From contig CM055877.1 of the NCBI GenBank assembly GCA_029582165.1, positions 9,167,855 through 9,231,854 of the forward strand: 64,000 nucleotides of DNA, read 5' to 3'. This DNA is from Portulaca oleracea. Lineage: Eukaryota; Streptophyta; Magnoliopsida; Caryophyllales; Portulacaceae. Position numbers and translations under genes: made by a program. Each line of letters starts with the position of its first letter. Positions within the stretch are counted from its first letter, which is position 1. The notes under the pieces are model-generated. The model searched no databases. It saw only the letters and a list, made by a program, of their open reading frames with translations, and was not told the DNA's origin. Shown piece by piece: positions 13,335 to 24,655 of this stretch.

Positions 13335-13843
13335 ATAATCCCTACTATCACAAATTGTATGGCAATAATCCCTACTATTATTTTGGATTCTGGTGGTAAA
13401 AAAAAAATTAAAACTGTATTGTAGTGGGACAAAATCGAGTGTATACGTTAAATATCATAGATTTTGTGTTGCATTTGATTCAAAACTTTGTATAACACTT
13501 TACCACAATTTTTAATGAATTTACAGCATTTCTCCCAATTTTTTTCATTTTTTTATGATTTTTTCAATTTTATTCATTTTGAAAAATCATAATAATTGCT
13601 CGGAATCTCAAAAAAATAATTTAAAAAATGTTTTAGTAACTACACTTCGTTACCTATCTAGGGGTAGGAACCAAAAAAACAAAAACTATATGGGCTAGGC
13701 ATGGAAAAAATAAAAAGAATGTGGTGATGGATTTGGTAACATTACAATATAATTTTTTTTTTTGGACCACCAGAATCCAAAATCATAGTAGGGATTATTG
13801 CCATACAATTTGTGATAGTAGGGATTATTAGAATCCAATATCC
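13335..13843. mobile_element. TA-array-associated MITE, copy 2 (left tip missing)
   Basis: It starts inside the family terminus (ATAATCCCTACTATCAC) directly after copy 1 and ends GGGATTATTAGAATCCAATA + TCC, followed by a TA array. A longer subterminal inverted repeat is visible: ATTGTATGGCAATAATCCC on the left and its inverse on the right, then GGATTCTGGTGG and CCACCAGAATCC. Confidence 0.75.
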
Positions 13844-13865
13844 TATATATATATATATATATATA

Positions 13866-14407
13866 GGATTATTGGATTCTAATAATCCCTACTTTCATTG
13901 GATAAATTGAGTGCATCAGATTTATCACTTTGTATTCTGGTGGTCCAAAAAAAAATATAATTGGATTTGAGTGGGACGCCGGCGAGTTTATGCGGTGGTT
14001 TTCTGACATGGTATGTTTGGCATGTGTTTAACCGGGTTGACTTTATTTTTGGGTGCCACATCAGATTAAAAATACATACTTTTTTTATTTTAATTTCCAG
14101 CTTGGATTCTGAAATATCCCCCTTTATTTCTCTCTCTTCCCTTCCCTTCTCTCTCCTCCCTCAAACCCCGCTCTCTCATTTGTTCATCGCCTTCATCATC
14201 ATCCTACCCGTCCCTTTCTCTCTCTTCAACTTCACCCAAACTCACCCACTCTCTCTCTCTTCAACTTCAAAATAAAAAGAATGTGGTGATGGATTTGGTA
14301 CCACTACAATACAATTTTATTTTTTTTGGACCACCAGAATCCAAAATGATAGTAGGGATTATTGCCATACAATTTGTGATAATAGAGATTATTAGAATCC
14401 AATATCC
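13866..14407. mobile_element. TA-array-associated MITE, copy 3, carrying a foreign insert
   Basis: The left end is GGATTATTGGATTCTAATAA and the right end is its inverse (GAATCCAATATCC), between short TA arrays. The outer parts match copy 2, but the middle (about 13975-14272) is replaced by unrelated DNA, including a C/T-rich stretch of CTCTCTTC and CCCTTC runs that resembles plant leader sequence. Confidence 0.7.
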
Positions 14408-14739
14408 CTATATATATATATATTAAAATCAAAAACGAAAATGAGATGTTTATACATTTGCATATGTGTGCTTATAAAATTATATATATATATATATATA
14501 TGCTCATAAAACACATTTGTGCGACACAAGAGCAAATAATCTCCGAATATGAAATCCTACTTTCATATAACTCGCATTTGTGCATAAGAGGGTTGATTCA
14601 ATTGTAAAAATAAATAAATAGTAGTAGTTGCAAATTTGCAATTTGGTGCATAATTCTGCTTTCCTTTTTTTTTTTTCCTTTTCCTTTCCCTTTTTCTTGG
14701 GGTGGTATATTTAATTGTGTTGGGCCCTTTTCTCTGGTT

Positions 14740-14996
14740 GCATCATCGAGTAAAAACAACAACGTGAAACAAAAGCTCTGCTGTACAAATACACTACAAA
14801 GAAGAAGAGGCTCAAACTCAAACTCAAGAGAAAAGAAAAAGAGGAAAGAAATCAAATTCCCCCCACTTTTTCACTTGAGAAAAAAAAAAAAAGCTTCCCA
14901 GCAAAATCTCTGCAACTTGTCAAGCAAAATTCATGGTGGACTCCTCAAAGTAAGTATATGATTCTTCACACTCTTCTTCACTTTACTTAATTACCC

Positions 14997-15047
<51 letters not shown>

Positions 15048-15602
15048 GCAATTCTGGGTTTTATTTTTCTAAATCATAACATTCTCATTCTTTTCTTTTG
15101 TGTATACAGTTTGCTTAGTTTAGGTTAAACAAGTGTTGATCTGGGTTTGTTTAGCTTTTCTGGGGTTAGCAAATGCAATTGGGGTTTTTGATCCCTTGTA
15201 GATTTCGTGAATTTTGTATCTGAGGTTTGTTTATCTGTTTATGAAGTTTAGGGTTTCGGTGAAGAAATGAGATTCAAATGCTGTGTTAATGTGTGCTAGA
15301 ATCTGGATCGATCTGCAATTACCCATTTCGATTTTGCAAGTTGAAGGCCAAAAAAAAAAAGTGTACGTTTTTAATCTATTTTTAGTATTACTTGGCAAAA
15401 TGGGCATCTTTGTTTTGGGCAATTTTAGTAGATTTTATTCCCAAATTTCCCTGAATTTAGTCTGAGATTTAGGTCAGATCGCATATTTGGAACTCACAAA
15501 GTAAGTGGCAACTGATTAGAGAAGTAAAATGGACATCTTTTTTTTGGATTTTTGAACAAAAATCAATCATTATTGATGGGATCTTATGTTTACTTGTGGC
15601 AG
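14740..15602 (+). promoter_or_regulatory. 5' leader and leader intron of the RING-H2 gene (predicted)
   Basis: A likely leader exon ends at 14949 with donor AAA|GTAAGT, and an acceptor GGCAG| lies at 15602. The intron begins with a (CT)n microsatellite at ~14995-15045. A short upstream ORF starts at 14933 (ATGGTGGACTCC) and after splicing would stop seven codons later. The transcription start cannot be fixed from sequence. Confidence 0.45.
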
Positions 15603-15818
15603 GTTTTGATTCATATCTTTCTCTATGCGAGGTTCGCTATATTGAGGAAGCGCTTGTTCTTTTCAGCTTATTTTGAGTGAACTTATTCTGAACTGAACTT
15701 GCTAGAGAAACTAAGTTGAAGAGAACGGATCCTTATTGGAATTGGTACATTTACATGGGCATTATTCCTCTGCTGATATTACACAGCGAAGAACAACGAG
15801 ACCCTTTTCCTTTTGCTA

Positions 15819-18800
15819 ATGGAGCATTTGGAAAATCCCGCCCCACATCAACATGTCATCGATTTATCCACCCCGAACAATGCTCCATTAGTGTCGTCAT
15901 CTGTGGGTGATCATGTAAATCAGGAAGAACCCCGTCACAATGTAGATAGATCACCAGGTAGTAATAGTGGTAGTAGCAGCAACAACAGTAGTAGTACTAG
16001 TATAGAAATACACTCATCATCACAAGCTCCTCCTTTGTCTTCTGAAAGAAGAGTGGTAATACCCACCGGAGCTTCCTCATTCACCACCACCAATAGAGGC
16101 GATGCGTATGGCTACACGAGCCCTTTGAATTCCGGTTTGTGGATCTCGGTGGAGCTAATTGTCACTCTGGCTCAAGTTGTGGCCTCAGTTGTCATTTTGT
16201 CTCTGTCAAGATATACGAGCACCGAAGCTCCTCTCTTTGCTTGGGTTGTGGGTTATGCTTGCGGTTGTCTTGCAACACTTCCTATTTTGTATTGGCGTCT
16301 TCGGAATTGCAACCCGGGGGGACCTAGGAGAAATTCGGGTCAATCACACCAACACTCTTCGGGAAGTGGCCCGTCCGTATCCGAGACAAGTGCTGCACCG
16401 TCCGTATCTCTCGCCCCGGAAGAGGAGAACCGGCAAAATGCGCATATGGTTGAAAGAAACTACCAGAGGAGGGGACGAGTCAATGGACGGTAAGTTATTA
16501 CTTCTGGTTATGTGGATTTAGAGATAATTACTTTGTTACCTCCCCGTTAAATACACAAGTTTTAGTAGAATATGTGTTTAAGCTGATAATATTTCTGAAA
16601 GTCAGAACACCTTAGATTCATATCTTAGATGTGGGGTCCATATGTTTGTACTTAATCTTCAACAACAGATGTGGAAAAGTGATAATAGATTGAGAGTAAT
16701 TGAAGAAAAATGGAGATTATTCTGGCCAGTGAAACACATTTGTTTGGGATTGTGAACACTTTGCTTGAACACCATCATGGTACAAATGAGTTTGTATTGG
16801 TGGGATTTAACATCATTTTAGGGGTGTGGTCGCTTTAAATTTCTAACTTCATTTCTAGCATTGAAAATGCCCTTGGATGGGGCATCTTGAGGATGTTACA
16901 TGTTACCTTGTCAAGTGGATTTTGAATTGTAAAGAAATAAGCAGTTTTTTTTTTTTTTTTTTTTAATTGTTTCTGGTTGCTATCGTGATGCTGATATACA
17001 GACTTTTCATAAGAGAGTATAGTCGCCATCACTTTTGATGGAGGTTTTAACAAAGGATGTTAAGATTATTGAACACTTGCTGGAAAAACGTAACCCGCCC
17101 CCCAAAATAATTTGTTGTTTAAAGAAAACCTTGATGCCACTGTACTGCAGTGGGATGGTTTCATGTGTGCATATGCGCGAATGTAAATCTTGGCAAGGAA
17201 ACATATGTGATATGTACATGTGTAATACCAAAAACTAACTAATGCCATGCTCGACTATATTGAGTAATGATTTATTGGAGTCTTGTGGTCTACTCTAGGA
17301 TTGAGACACGAACGGCTGGAAGTAGGATGTAAGTTATATGTGAAAGTGACATTTTGAGGAATGTCATGTGGAGAAAATCTCCCTAATAGGAAATTGGAGG
17401 CTTTGAATACTGCCCTAGTGCTAGGCTTTCTCCAGTTAGTTAAGCCCATGCCATTGAATCTGTAACACCCTGGATATATGGTTAAGTGTGACTTAAATGG
17501 ATTGAAATGATTATTTATATCACCAAGATGCACCTTCTTTTATGGTAGCTCATTTGTTGGGAGCTATTCAGTTAAGCGTGCTTGGCTGGGAGTAGTCTCT
17601 GGATGGGTGACCTCCTGGGATGTTTTCCCAGACAGCGTGTGAGCGGGGACGAAACACGCTGTGGGGCCAGTCAGCGATCCTTGAAGCGATTATCGGTAAT
17701 GTCCGTGGCCCGAGAGGGGTCAGGGCGTTACAGAATCATTGATCCTTAGGTTTCGTTCTTTAGGGGGGTAAATCCAACGCAACCAAAATTTACCCACTTT
17801 TACCCATATTTTCAACATTCATTTTCAACTTTACCTAAACTTAACCAATCTTACCTTACCCCTCTAAAGAATATTCATTGATCCTTAGGTTCTATTCTTT
17901 AGAGGGGTAAATTTAACTCAACCCAAATTTACCCATTTAACCCATACGTTCAACACTTATTTTCAACTTTACCTAAAGTTACACCACCTTACCTTACTCT
18001 TCTAAAGGACAAAACTAAAGGATCAATAGCAAGGGGCCAACGGGAGAAACCCTAACACTAAGGCGGTATTTACCCCTCTAAAGAGTAAAGAACAGAGCCT
18101 CAACTTTTTAAATTTTACCTGTGCCTATCCAACCTAATCTTACCTTCTGTTACCTCTAAAATTTACCCACTTTTACCCATATTTTCAACATTCATTTTCA
18201 ACTTTACCTAAGAGTGCGTTTGGTAAGATTCCTAAGAAAACTTTTCCCGGGGGAAGTTTCCCCGGAAAGTTTTTCATTGGAAAGTTTTCCCCGGGAAAAA
18301 TTTCCCTTAACCCCCCCAAGGGAAATTTTCCCTAGGAAAACCTTGCAAATAGTGGGCCCCTTGTAAAAACTTTCCCGAGGTCAATGTACAACCAAACATG
18401 GGGAAAATAAGTCAACTCGGGAAAATTGACCATTTCCCCGGGGTTTTTGACTAAACAAACGCTCCCTAAACTTAACTAATGTTACCTTACCCCTCTAAAG
18501 AACACTCATTGATCCTTAGGTTCTGTTCTTTAGAGGGGTAAATCCAACTCAACCCAAATTTACCCATTTATCCATATTTTGAACACTCATTTTCAACTTT
18601 ATCTAAACTTACCCAACCTTACCTTACCCCTCTAAAGAACAGAACCTAAAGGATCAATGGTGGGGGACTAACCGGAGAAAGCTTAGCACTAGGGGACAGT
18701 ATTTACCCCTCTAAAGAACAAAGCCTCAACTTTTCAACTTTTACCTGTACCTATCCAACCTAATCTTACCTTTTTTTTTTTTTACGTATACATCATTCGT

Positions 18801-20502
18801 TGATTCTTAGTTTTTCACCTACAGGCTCAATGGTGTAGTAGACCACTTCAAAATGGCCTTGGACTGCTTCTTTGCAGTGTGGTTTGTGGTGGGCAATGTT
18901 TGGATTTTCGGGGCACACTCGTCTCCGTCAGTTGCTCCCAAGTTGTACAGGTAAATGGCATTTCACTATTTCATGTTTCTTCTAAGCCTCTAGCTATTAA
19001 CCCAGTTGGTTGTTTTTGCTCTTTTTACTCAGGTTATGTATAGTTTTCCTTACCTTTAGCTGTGTTGGGTATGCACTGCCATTCCTCCTGTGTGCTACCA
19101 TATTCTGCTGCCTGCCTTGTATCATCTCGGTACTCGGCATTCGAGAGGATCTTGCAAAAACAAGAGGAGCAACGGTAGAATCCATCAATGCCCTGCCTAT
19201 ATACAAGTGCAAGCTTAGCAAAAACGGCAGCGCTGATGATGAACAAATCTGCTTGTGCACTTGCAAAAGTGGGTCCGTGGGCGATGAGCCTAAGGAGCGG
19301 ACTATATCCCAAGAAGATGCGGTAAGGGCTTGCTCTCTTCAACTTATTCTGAACCGAACTTATTATTCTTAACTTTTTGTCAGAGCTTTTTATGTAACTG
19401 ATTATTCTGAACTTGTTGACTGAGCTTATTTTGAACTTTTGTATAAAACCATTCATGGACCTTTAACCATCAACTTAAGATGTTGGTTGAGTTGGTTCTC
19501 GCACTGACATATCCCGGAGTTGACCATTCCACTATGAAGTTTGGAAGTATAAAACCTGACCTATCCTGAATTTGCCCATTTTTACCATAGTTTCAACACT
19601 CCGTCATGTTCTTTGCATGGATAGGGTGAAGTTAGGTAAAATAAGGTCAGATAAATTAAGGTAAAAAGAGGTAAATGTTGGTGTTGTAAAATTTGAGTAT
19701 GTTTTAGCTCTTTTTCCAATTTTGTCCAAATTTACCTCTTTTGCCCTAGTTTATCCAACCTTATTCCATTCTTTTATTCGGTACCGCTGCGGTGCGGTAA
19801 GTTGTGGTGTGATAGAGTGCGATAAGTTGCGGTTAGTTGTGGTAAGTTGTGGTGGAAATTAAAAATTGGATATTGAAATATATTAATTAAAAAAGGGATA
19901 GTGGTAAGTTGTGGTGGATTGTGGTAAGTTGTGGTGAGTTGCAGTAACTTGCGGTATCGCAAAGTGTGGTACCGTATAAAAGAATGGGGCCTTAACCCAA
20001 CTTCACCCTACCCAGTACCCACCTAAAGAACAAGCCAATTTCTTAACTTTTCCCAAATATACCCAACTTTACCTACTCCTCTGAAGAACAAACCTATTGT
20101 ATATATTACGCTGTCTCATCAACCCAAACGTCCACATTTTTAGCGATATCTTTAACACAACTTTTTAACTTTAAGATTTACCCAACTTTACCTAGCTCTT
20201 ACCTTACCCCGTCTAAAGAACTGAACCCCATCTTCATTTGTGATCACTTGGTGTAGGTGTGTTGTATTTGCTTGGCACAATACGCGGACAATGACGAGCT
20301 AAGAGAGCTGCCATGCTCCCACCTCTTCCACAGCGAGTGTGTCGACAAATGGTTGAAGATCAACTCCTCATGCCCTCTCTGCAAGGTCGAGGTCGGAGGC
20401 ACTTTGAGTTTGAGTGAGACCTCATCATCTGCCTCAATCATCGATGTGAACGAGACGACAGCTGAAATCAGCAGTTTAAGCACCCCAAGAACTGTTTCTT
20501 AA
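15819..20502 (+). CDS. Membrane-anchored RING-H2 E3 ubiquitin ligase (4 exons, 443 aa)
   Basis: The protein probably transfers ubiquitin from an E2 at an internal membrane. Exons are 15819-16489, 18825-18950, 19033-19321 and 20257-20502, with GT..AG junctions and an open frame throughout. The first ATG of the frame is at 15819 (MEHLENPAP). The N-terminus is Ser/Asn-rich. Hydrophobic segments lie at about 107-130, 138-162, 232-254 and 267-300. A C-terminal RING-H2 finger has ligands C364, C367, C382, H384, H387, C390, C401 and C404. The order (Ser-rich N-terminus, four membrane spans, RING near the end) matches the plant At1g63170/At1g12760/At4g11680 group, whose substrates are mostly unknown. 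Introns 1 and 3 are loaded with transposons, yet the exons are intact. An out-of-frame ATG at 15755 opens an ORF overlapping the start to 15910, unless removed by splicing. Confidence 0.92.
17461..17732 (+). mobile_element. Cassandra TRIM solo LTR (272 bp)
   Basis: It begins TGTAACACCC and ends GGCGTTACA. It is flanked by a perfect 5-bp target duplication GAATC (17456-17460 and 17733-17737). Internally, GTTAAGCGTGCTTGGCTGGG and GGATGGGTGACCTCCTGGGA are nearly identical to the 3' half of plant 5S rRNA, including the internal pol III control region; this is the hallmark of Cassandra LTRs. There is no second LTR, primer-binding site or internal domain, so this is a solo LTR left by recombination. 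It sits in intron 1 of the RING gene. Confidence 0.93.
17748..18780. mobile_element. Cluster of MITEs with TTCTTTAGAGGGGTAA ends
   Basis: Several diverged, partly truncated copies share ends of the type GGTTCTGTTCTTTAGAGGGG and the inverse CCCCTCTAAAGAACAGAACC. The best copy is 18508-18648; others run about 17749-17870 and 17890-18020, and tails lie near 18068-18100 and 18690-18725. Interiors are rich in TTACCC/CAACTTTACC. Related fragments are in RING intron 3 (about 20000-20230). Confidence 0.65.
18212..18464. mobile_element. Nested MITE, 253 bp, within the 17.7-18.8 kb cluster
   Basis: The ends are GAGTGCGTTTG and CAAACGCTC. The flanks repeat CCTAA (18207-18211 and 18465-18469). The interior is a chain of short complementary blocks (TTTCCCGGGG, GGAAAGTTTTCC, CCCCGGGAAA), so it can fold extensively. 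It splits an older member of the surrounding family. Confidence 0.7.
19764..19991. mobile_element. Tourist-like MITE, 228 bp, in RING intron 3
   Basis: The ends are TTCCATTCTTTTATTCGGTA and, on the right, GTACCGTATAAAAGAATGGGGCC-type sequence (inverse). TTA flanks both sides (19761-19763 and 19992-19994), the PIF/Harbinger-type duplication. The interior repeats GTTGTGGTAAG. Confidence 0.8.
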
Positions 20503-21877
20503 TTGAGCTTGAAAAACGAGCACTGGAGCATGACAATGTCAAAATATATATACATGGTTTCAGTTTCAGAGAATGAAAGATGATTGTCGATCGGACCGGA
20601 AAATGGTGCCTTTTTTGCTCAAAGTGTTGTATGTTGTATGATGTATGGTTTCAATGGTTCATTTACATGATCTTGAAATGTCTCATTTGGGTTCATTCCT
20701 GTGTACATCTGTGCTCAATCTTGTGCTCTTGAGTCTAGATTTGAAGCAAGTACATTAATTAAGGTACCCTATTGTTATGTTGGGTCTAAATATGCCCAAT
20801 TAATTACCTTTTCTGTTTAATTCAGTATTTAAAACTGTGATGGACAGTGCTTTGGGCCTTGTTATAAATGCTTTCTCAGAGGTTTTGTTAAAGAAAGGTT
20901 CAATTAATCCTTCCATGGTGGCATGATTTTGTCCAATTTGAAAAAAAATTGAAAAAAAAAACTTGGTTTGATCGTAATCCGATATCGACATTAATTGAGT
21001 ATTTAGACATGGTATTTCTCTTTTCTCCATTGTCCCTATTGTGTGAGCCTGATTTTTGCCAGAATTTAATTCTATTCGAATTTTGGAACTTGAAAAAATT
21101 GATTTCAAGATATGAATTTCTCATTCGCATTTTGACATTGACCGAATTTAACCTGCCTGAAAAGTTTGTCAGTGCTATTCCCAGGGACACCAAGATGGGT
21201 CTAGTGTTGCCAAGAATGCTTACTATATATAGTAAGTTAAAAAGAGCTCACTATTTTAGCAGGAACCTCAAAAGTTTCATACTCATTTACTTTTGAACTC
21301 GTACAAATCCAAAGAAAATTGGATGATAATACTCCATATTGCCTGTTTGGATGCTAGTAAGTTGAATTTTGGAAGCATACCATACCATTTCAAACTTAGG
21401 ACCTATTGGAGTGTGGTTCCGTGACCAACCACCGAGTTGCTACTAGATGAAGTCGATTCTACATGTCAAATAACTAAAGTTGGGACTACTATAATCCAAA
21501 CTATCTAAGTTGTAACTACTGCAATTCAAAATTTCAAAATTGAGATTATTATTATACAAACTTTTACCGAGTTTGTTAGTGGCAGCAACTTGGTGGTGTT
21601 ATACCACAATATAATAGATTCAACGTTCAAATTATTGTGACATATTTTTAAAGTTGGGACTAGTTTGATATATTTCTAAAGTTCGGATTCTTGTGGCATA
21701 TTCGGATGACTACTATAGTTTCTCATACCAACTTTAGTTGTGGGCCTTGTGGCATAGTAACTTGTAACAAGTTGGGCTCATGATCATGAGGACAATCCTG
21801 GAGGCAACTGTAGTAAAAAAATTCAAAACTTAAATCTTTAAATGGCATTATGGAATCCAGAGTTTTTTTTTCTACAT
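20503..21877. other. RING gene 3' flank and non-genic DNA
   Basis: A probable 3' UTR extends some 200 bp past the stop. About 20935-21200 resembles a diverged dispersed repeat also seen at 36400-36620 and in TPS introns (TTTGCC, TTTTGACATTGAC, CCGAATTT motifs). No gene is supported here. Confidence 0.35.
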
Positions 21878-22391
21878 GAAAATTGAATTTTAATAATCCT
21901 TATTTTCAAGTTTTATATGTCAATAATCCCTACTTTATTTTTGTATTCTAATGGTTCAAAAAAAATATGAATTGTATTTTAGTGGTACCTAATCTACCTC
22001 TATAATATTTTTTTTTTATGTTTTTCATTCTTGATTCATATTGTTTTTATTTTTTTTCATCCTTAACCCTCAAAAAGGTTATGAAGTTATTATGATTTTT
22101 TTCAAATTACTTTTTTGAGAATCCAAACAATGATTATATTGTTTTTTTAAAGGAATAGAAGTATCAAAAGAAATTGGGACAAACGTTGTAAATTTCTTAA
22201 AAATTGTGGGAAGTGTGGTCCTAACTTTTGAATCAAATGCAAGTCAAAATTAATCATATTGATGGTATACACTCGGTGTTGTCCCACCAAAATACAATTT
22301 TTATTTTTTTGGATCACCAGATTACAAAAACAAAATAGGGATTATTGACATACAAAAATTAAAAATAGAAATTATTATAATCCAATTTTCC
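21878..22391. mobile_element. TA-array-family MITE, copy 4 (diverged)
   Basis: The left end reads GAAAATTGAATTTTAATAAT and the right end is its inverse, closing TTATAATCCAATTTTCC. Subterminal AATAATCCCTAC and GGGATTATTGACATAC match copies 1-3. This copy has no TA array beside it. Confidence 0.65.
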
Positions 22392-22759
22392 ATATGAGTC
22401 CCCTTAATAGCAAATTGTCATACAATGCATTTACTCCCTATTTATTTTTTTTTCCTTTTCTCTAAATTTCCTTCTTAGGTTTCTTTGTGAATTTTCTTTG
22501 AATGAATTTCATATTTTCATGGACCACAAACCCTTCAATCAGATCAATGTGACTCTTCATTGATAAATAGCAAAATACATTAACCAACCTGTATAATGTA
22601 TATTTGACGACATGTTCACATTTTAATTATGGAAGTTTCTATGTGGGAGCTAGTAAATGGAATGAGTTGTGGCAACTTGTAACAAGTTGGGCTATTGGGC
22701 TCTACCAACGAGACAATCATGGAGCCAGAGTTGGTGGTGCATTATGAGAAATACATTGG

Positions 22760-23060
22760 CTAAGCTGACAATCGGGTGAGTCAGTTCGAGTTGGTTAAAA
22801 ATTGGTTTTGGTTGACACTGTGTCAATCCAGTTCAGTTCATGTTCGGGTTGACTTTGGGTGAGTTTTATTCGGGTTGGTTAAGGTGTGTTTTTTTTCCGA
22901 GTGGGGTCTAGTTTAATTTGGGTATGGGTTTTAATTGAGTCACTTTTCGGGTTGCGGGTCGGGTTCAGGTTTCTCTTCGAGTTTAGGTCAAGATTAGATA
23001 ATCCATTCCAGTGTCGGTTCGGATTCTTTGTCGGGTCTTTGCCAGGTCTCCGTGTGTGTG
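22760..23060. repeat. G/T-rich degenerate repeat (GGGTTNGGTT type)
   Basis: Runs of short degenerate units such as TCGGGTTG, GGGTCGGGTT, GGGTTCAGG and TTCGGGTTGAC extend up to the next MITE. This looks like low-complexity transposon-derived sequence. The ORF through it is a composition artefact. Confidence 0.4.
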
Positions 23061-23066
23061 TATATA

Positions 23067-23611
23067 GGAAAATTGGATTCTAATAATCCCTACTTGCACT
23101 AATTACATAGCAGTAATCCCTACTTTCATTTAGGATTCTAGTGGTCTAAAAAAAGTTAAAATTGGATCGTAGTGATACCAAATCCACCTCCACAATCTTT
23201 TTATTTTTTCATTCCTACCCTATATTGTTTTAGTTTTTCGTTCCTGCCCCCAGAAAGGTAATGAAGTGTAGTTACTAAAACAACTTTTAAATTATTTTTT
23301 TGAGACTCCGAGTAATTATTATGATTTCTTAAAAGGAATAAAAGTGAATAATAGTAAAAATTGAAAAACAAATTGAAAAAAATTTGGGAGAAACATCGTA
23401 AATTCATTAAAAATCGTGGTAAAGTGTTATATTAAGTTTTGATGATGTCCCATTACAGCCATTTTTTTAAGGGTAAATTCATTAAAAATTGTCGTAAATG
23501 CAACACAAAACCTATGATATTTAGGGTATATTCTCGATGATGTCCCATTACAGCCGCATTTTTTTTTGGGACCACCAAATGATAGTATGGATTATTGATG
23601 TCCAATTTTCC
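23067..23611. mobile_element. TA-array-associated MITE, copy 5 (545 bp)
   Basis: It begins GGAAAATTGGATTCTAATAA and ends with the inverse GTCCAATTTTCC. TATATA borders the left end, and a ~45-bp TA array begins right after the right end. The internal arrangement (TAATCCCTACTTTC, GGATTCTAGTGGTC) matches copy 1. Confidence 0.8.

Positions 23612-23657
<46 letters not shown>
23612..23657. repeat. (TA)n microsatellite between two MITEs
   Basis: This is an AT array with one CA interruption, sandwiched between MITE copy 5 and the foldback element at 23658. Confidence 0.95.
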
Positions 23658-23659
<2 letters not shown>

Positions 23660-23830
23660 AATAGATCCAGTAGGAAGAAAGTTTAGGTAGGAATGTGAGA
23701 AGAGTAAATCTCAGCCATTGATTTACATCTGGCGGTGTGTGGTCATGGAAAATAACGAGTGTGGTCAAGGATTTCATGACCACACTTCCTAATATCCATG
23801 ACTACACTCCCTGAAATGCATGACCACACT

Positions 23831-24552
23831 TAGTGGCAGACCAGAGACTCAACTTAGGGGCGTCTAATATACTTGTTATTATATAAGCGTTTTTAAAAAA
23901 TAAAACAATAAAATTTAAATAAATAACAATAAAAATAAATATTAAATGACATATCCACAAACTTAACAAAATTTCACATCATCATATAAATATGTCAACC
24001 AAATAAATTGAAATTTCACATTAATTAGATATTTATATCTTAAGCTTGTACTGATACCCAATTACCCAATTCATTGACTTACACTTTTTGTTTATAAAAA
24101 ATAATTTAGTATTCCCTCCGATCCAATTAATTTGTCCAGTTTGCATTTTTACGGTTTTCGATGCAACACTTTGACCAGTAATATTTCACATTTTATCTTA
24201 ACAAGACTAATGATAATGTATGCAGGTAAAAAAAAAAATTTCAACACAAATCTAATAGTGATACTCTTGTATAATAACTCAACATATAATTTGATAAATT
24301 AACGATCAAAATTTAAAAATTTTGACCTAATTAGTCAACTTGGACAAATTATTTGGGACAAAGGGAGTATTAATTTAGGATTTTTGGGTTGCTTCTAAAT
24401 TGGACACACCTATTATATTTTTTTGGGATTTTTTACGGCGTCCACTTGTTCCAATTAAGAAAATTTCTTCCGAATAATATTAAAGAATCACAAATTTTTT
24501 TTGGCTAGGGGTGTCCGTGGGCACCCCTAACCTACATGCAAGTCCGCCCCTG
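23831..24552. mobile_element. hAT-type MITE (722 bp) nested in the foldback element
   Basis: The termini TAGTGGCAGAC and (inverted) CAGGGGCGGAC resemble Ac/Ds-class CAGGGGCGG ends. A perfect 8-bp target duplication ACCACACT lies at 23823-23830 and 24553-24560, as expected for hAT. No transposase is encoded. Confidence 0.9.
24112..24367. mobile_element. Stowaway-like MITE nested in the hAT MITE
   Basis: The left end TTCCCTCCGATCCAATTAAT and the right end TTTGGGACAAAGGGAG are inverse-related. TA is present at 24110-24111 and 24368-24369. This is the third layer of nesting. Confidence 0.75.
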
Positions 24553-24650
24553 ACCACACTCCCTAATATTCGTGACCACCCACTGTCAGATGTTTAATCA
24601 ACGGTTGAGATTTACTCTTCTCACATTCCTACCTCTCTTCCTACTGGATC

Positions 24651-24655
<5 letters not shown>

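Larger units (their letters stand above)
23658..24655. mobile_element. Foldback MITE with long inverted ends, interrupted by a hAT element
   Basis: The left terminus (GGAATAGATCCAGTAGGAAG, then AATGTGAGAAGAGTAAATCTC) is matched by the inverted right terminus (GAGATTTACTCTTCTCACATT...CTACTGGATCCATTC), about 85 bp per arm. Inside are repeated GTGACCACACT/GTGTGGTCATG motifs. TA arrays lie on both sides. Removing the hAT element at 23831-24552 would leave ~275 bp. Confidence 0.8.

Noticed and set aside
13961..14275. 104-codon ORF with Ser/Leu/Pro-rich C-terminus
   Set aside because: It is a translation of a pyrimidine-rich insert within a MITE; composition only.
17560..17640. A 5S rRNA gene
   Set aside because: Only the 3' half of 5S rRNA is matched, it is diverged, and it lies within TG..CA ends with a 5-bp duplication, so it is the Cassandra LTR's 5S-like part and not a 5S gene.
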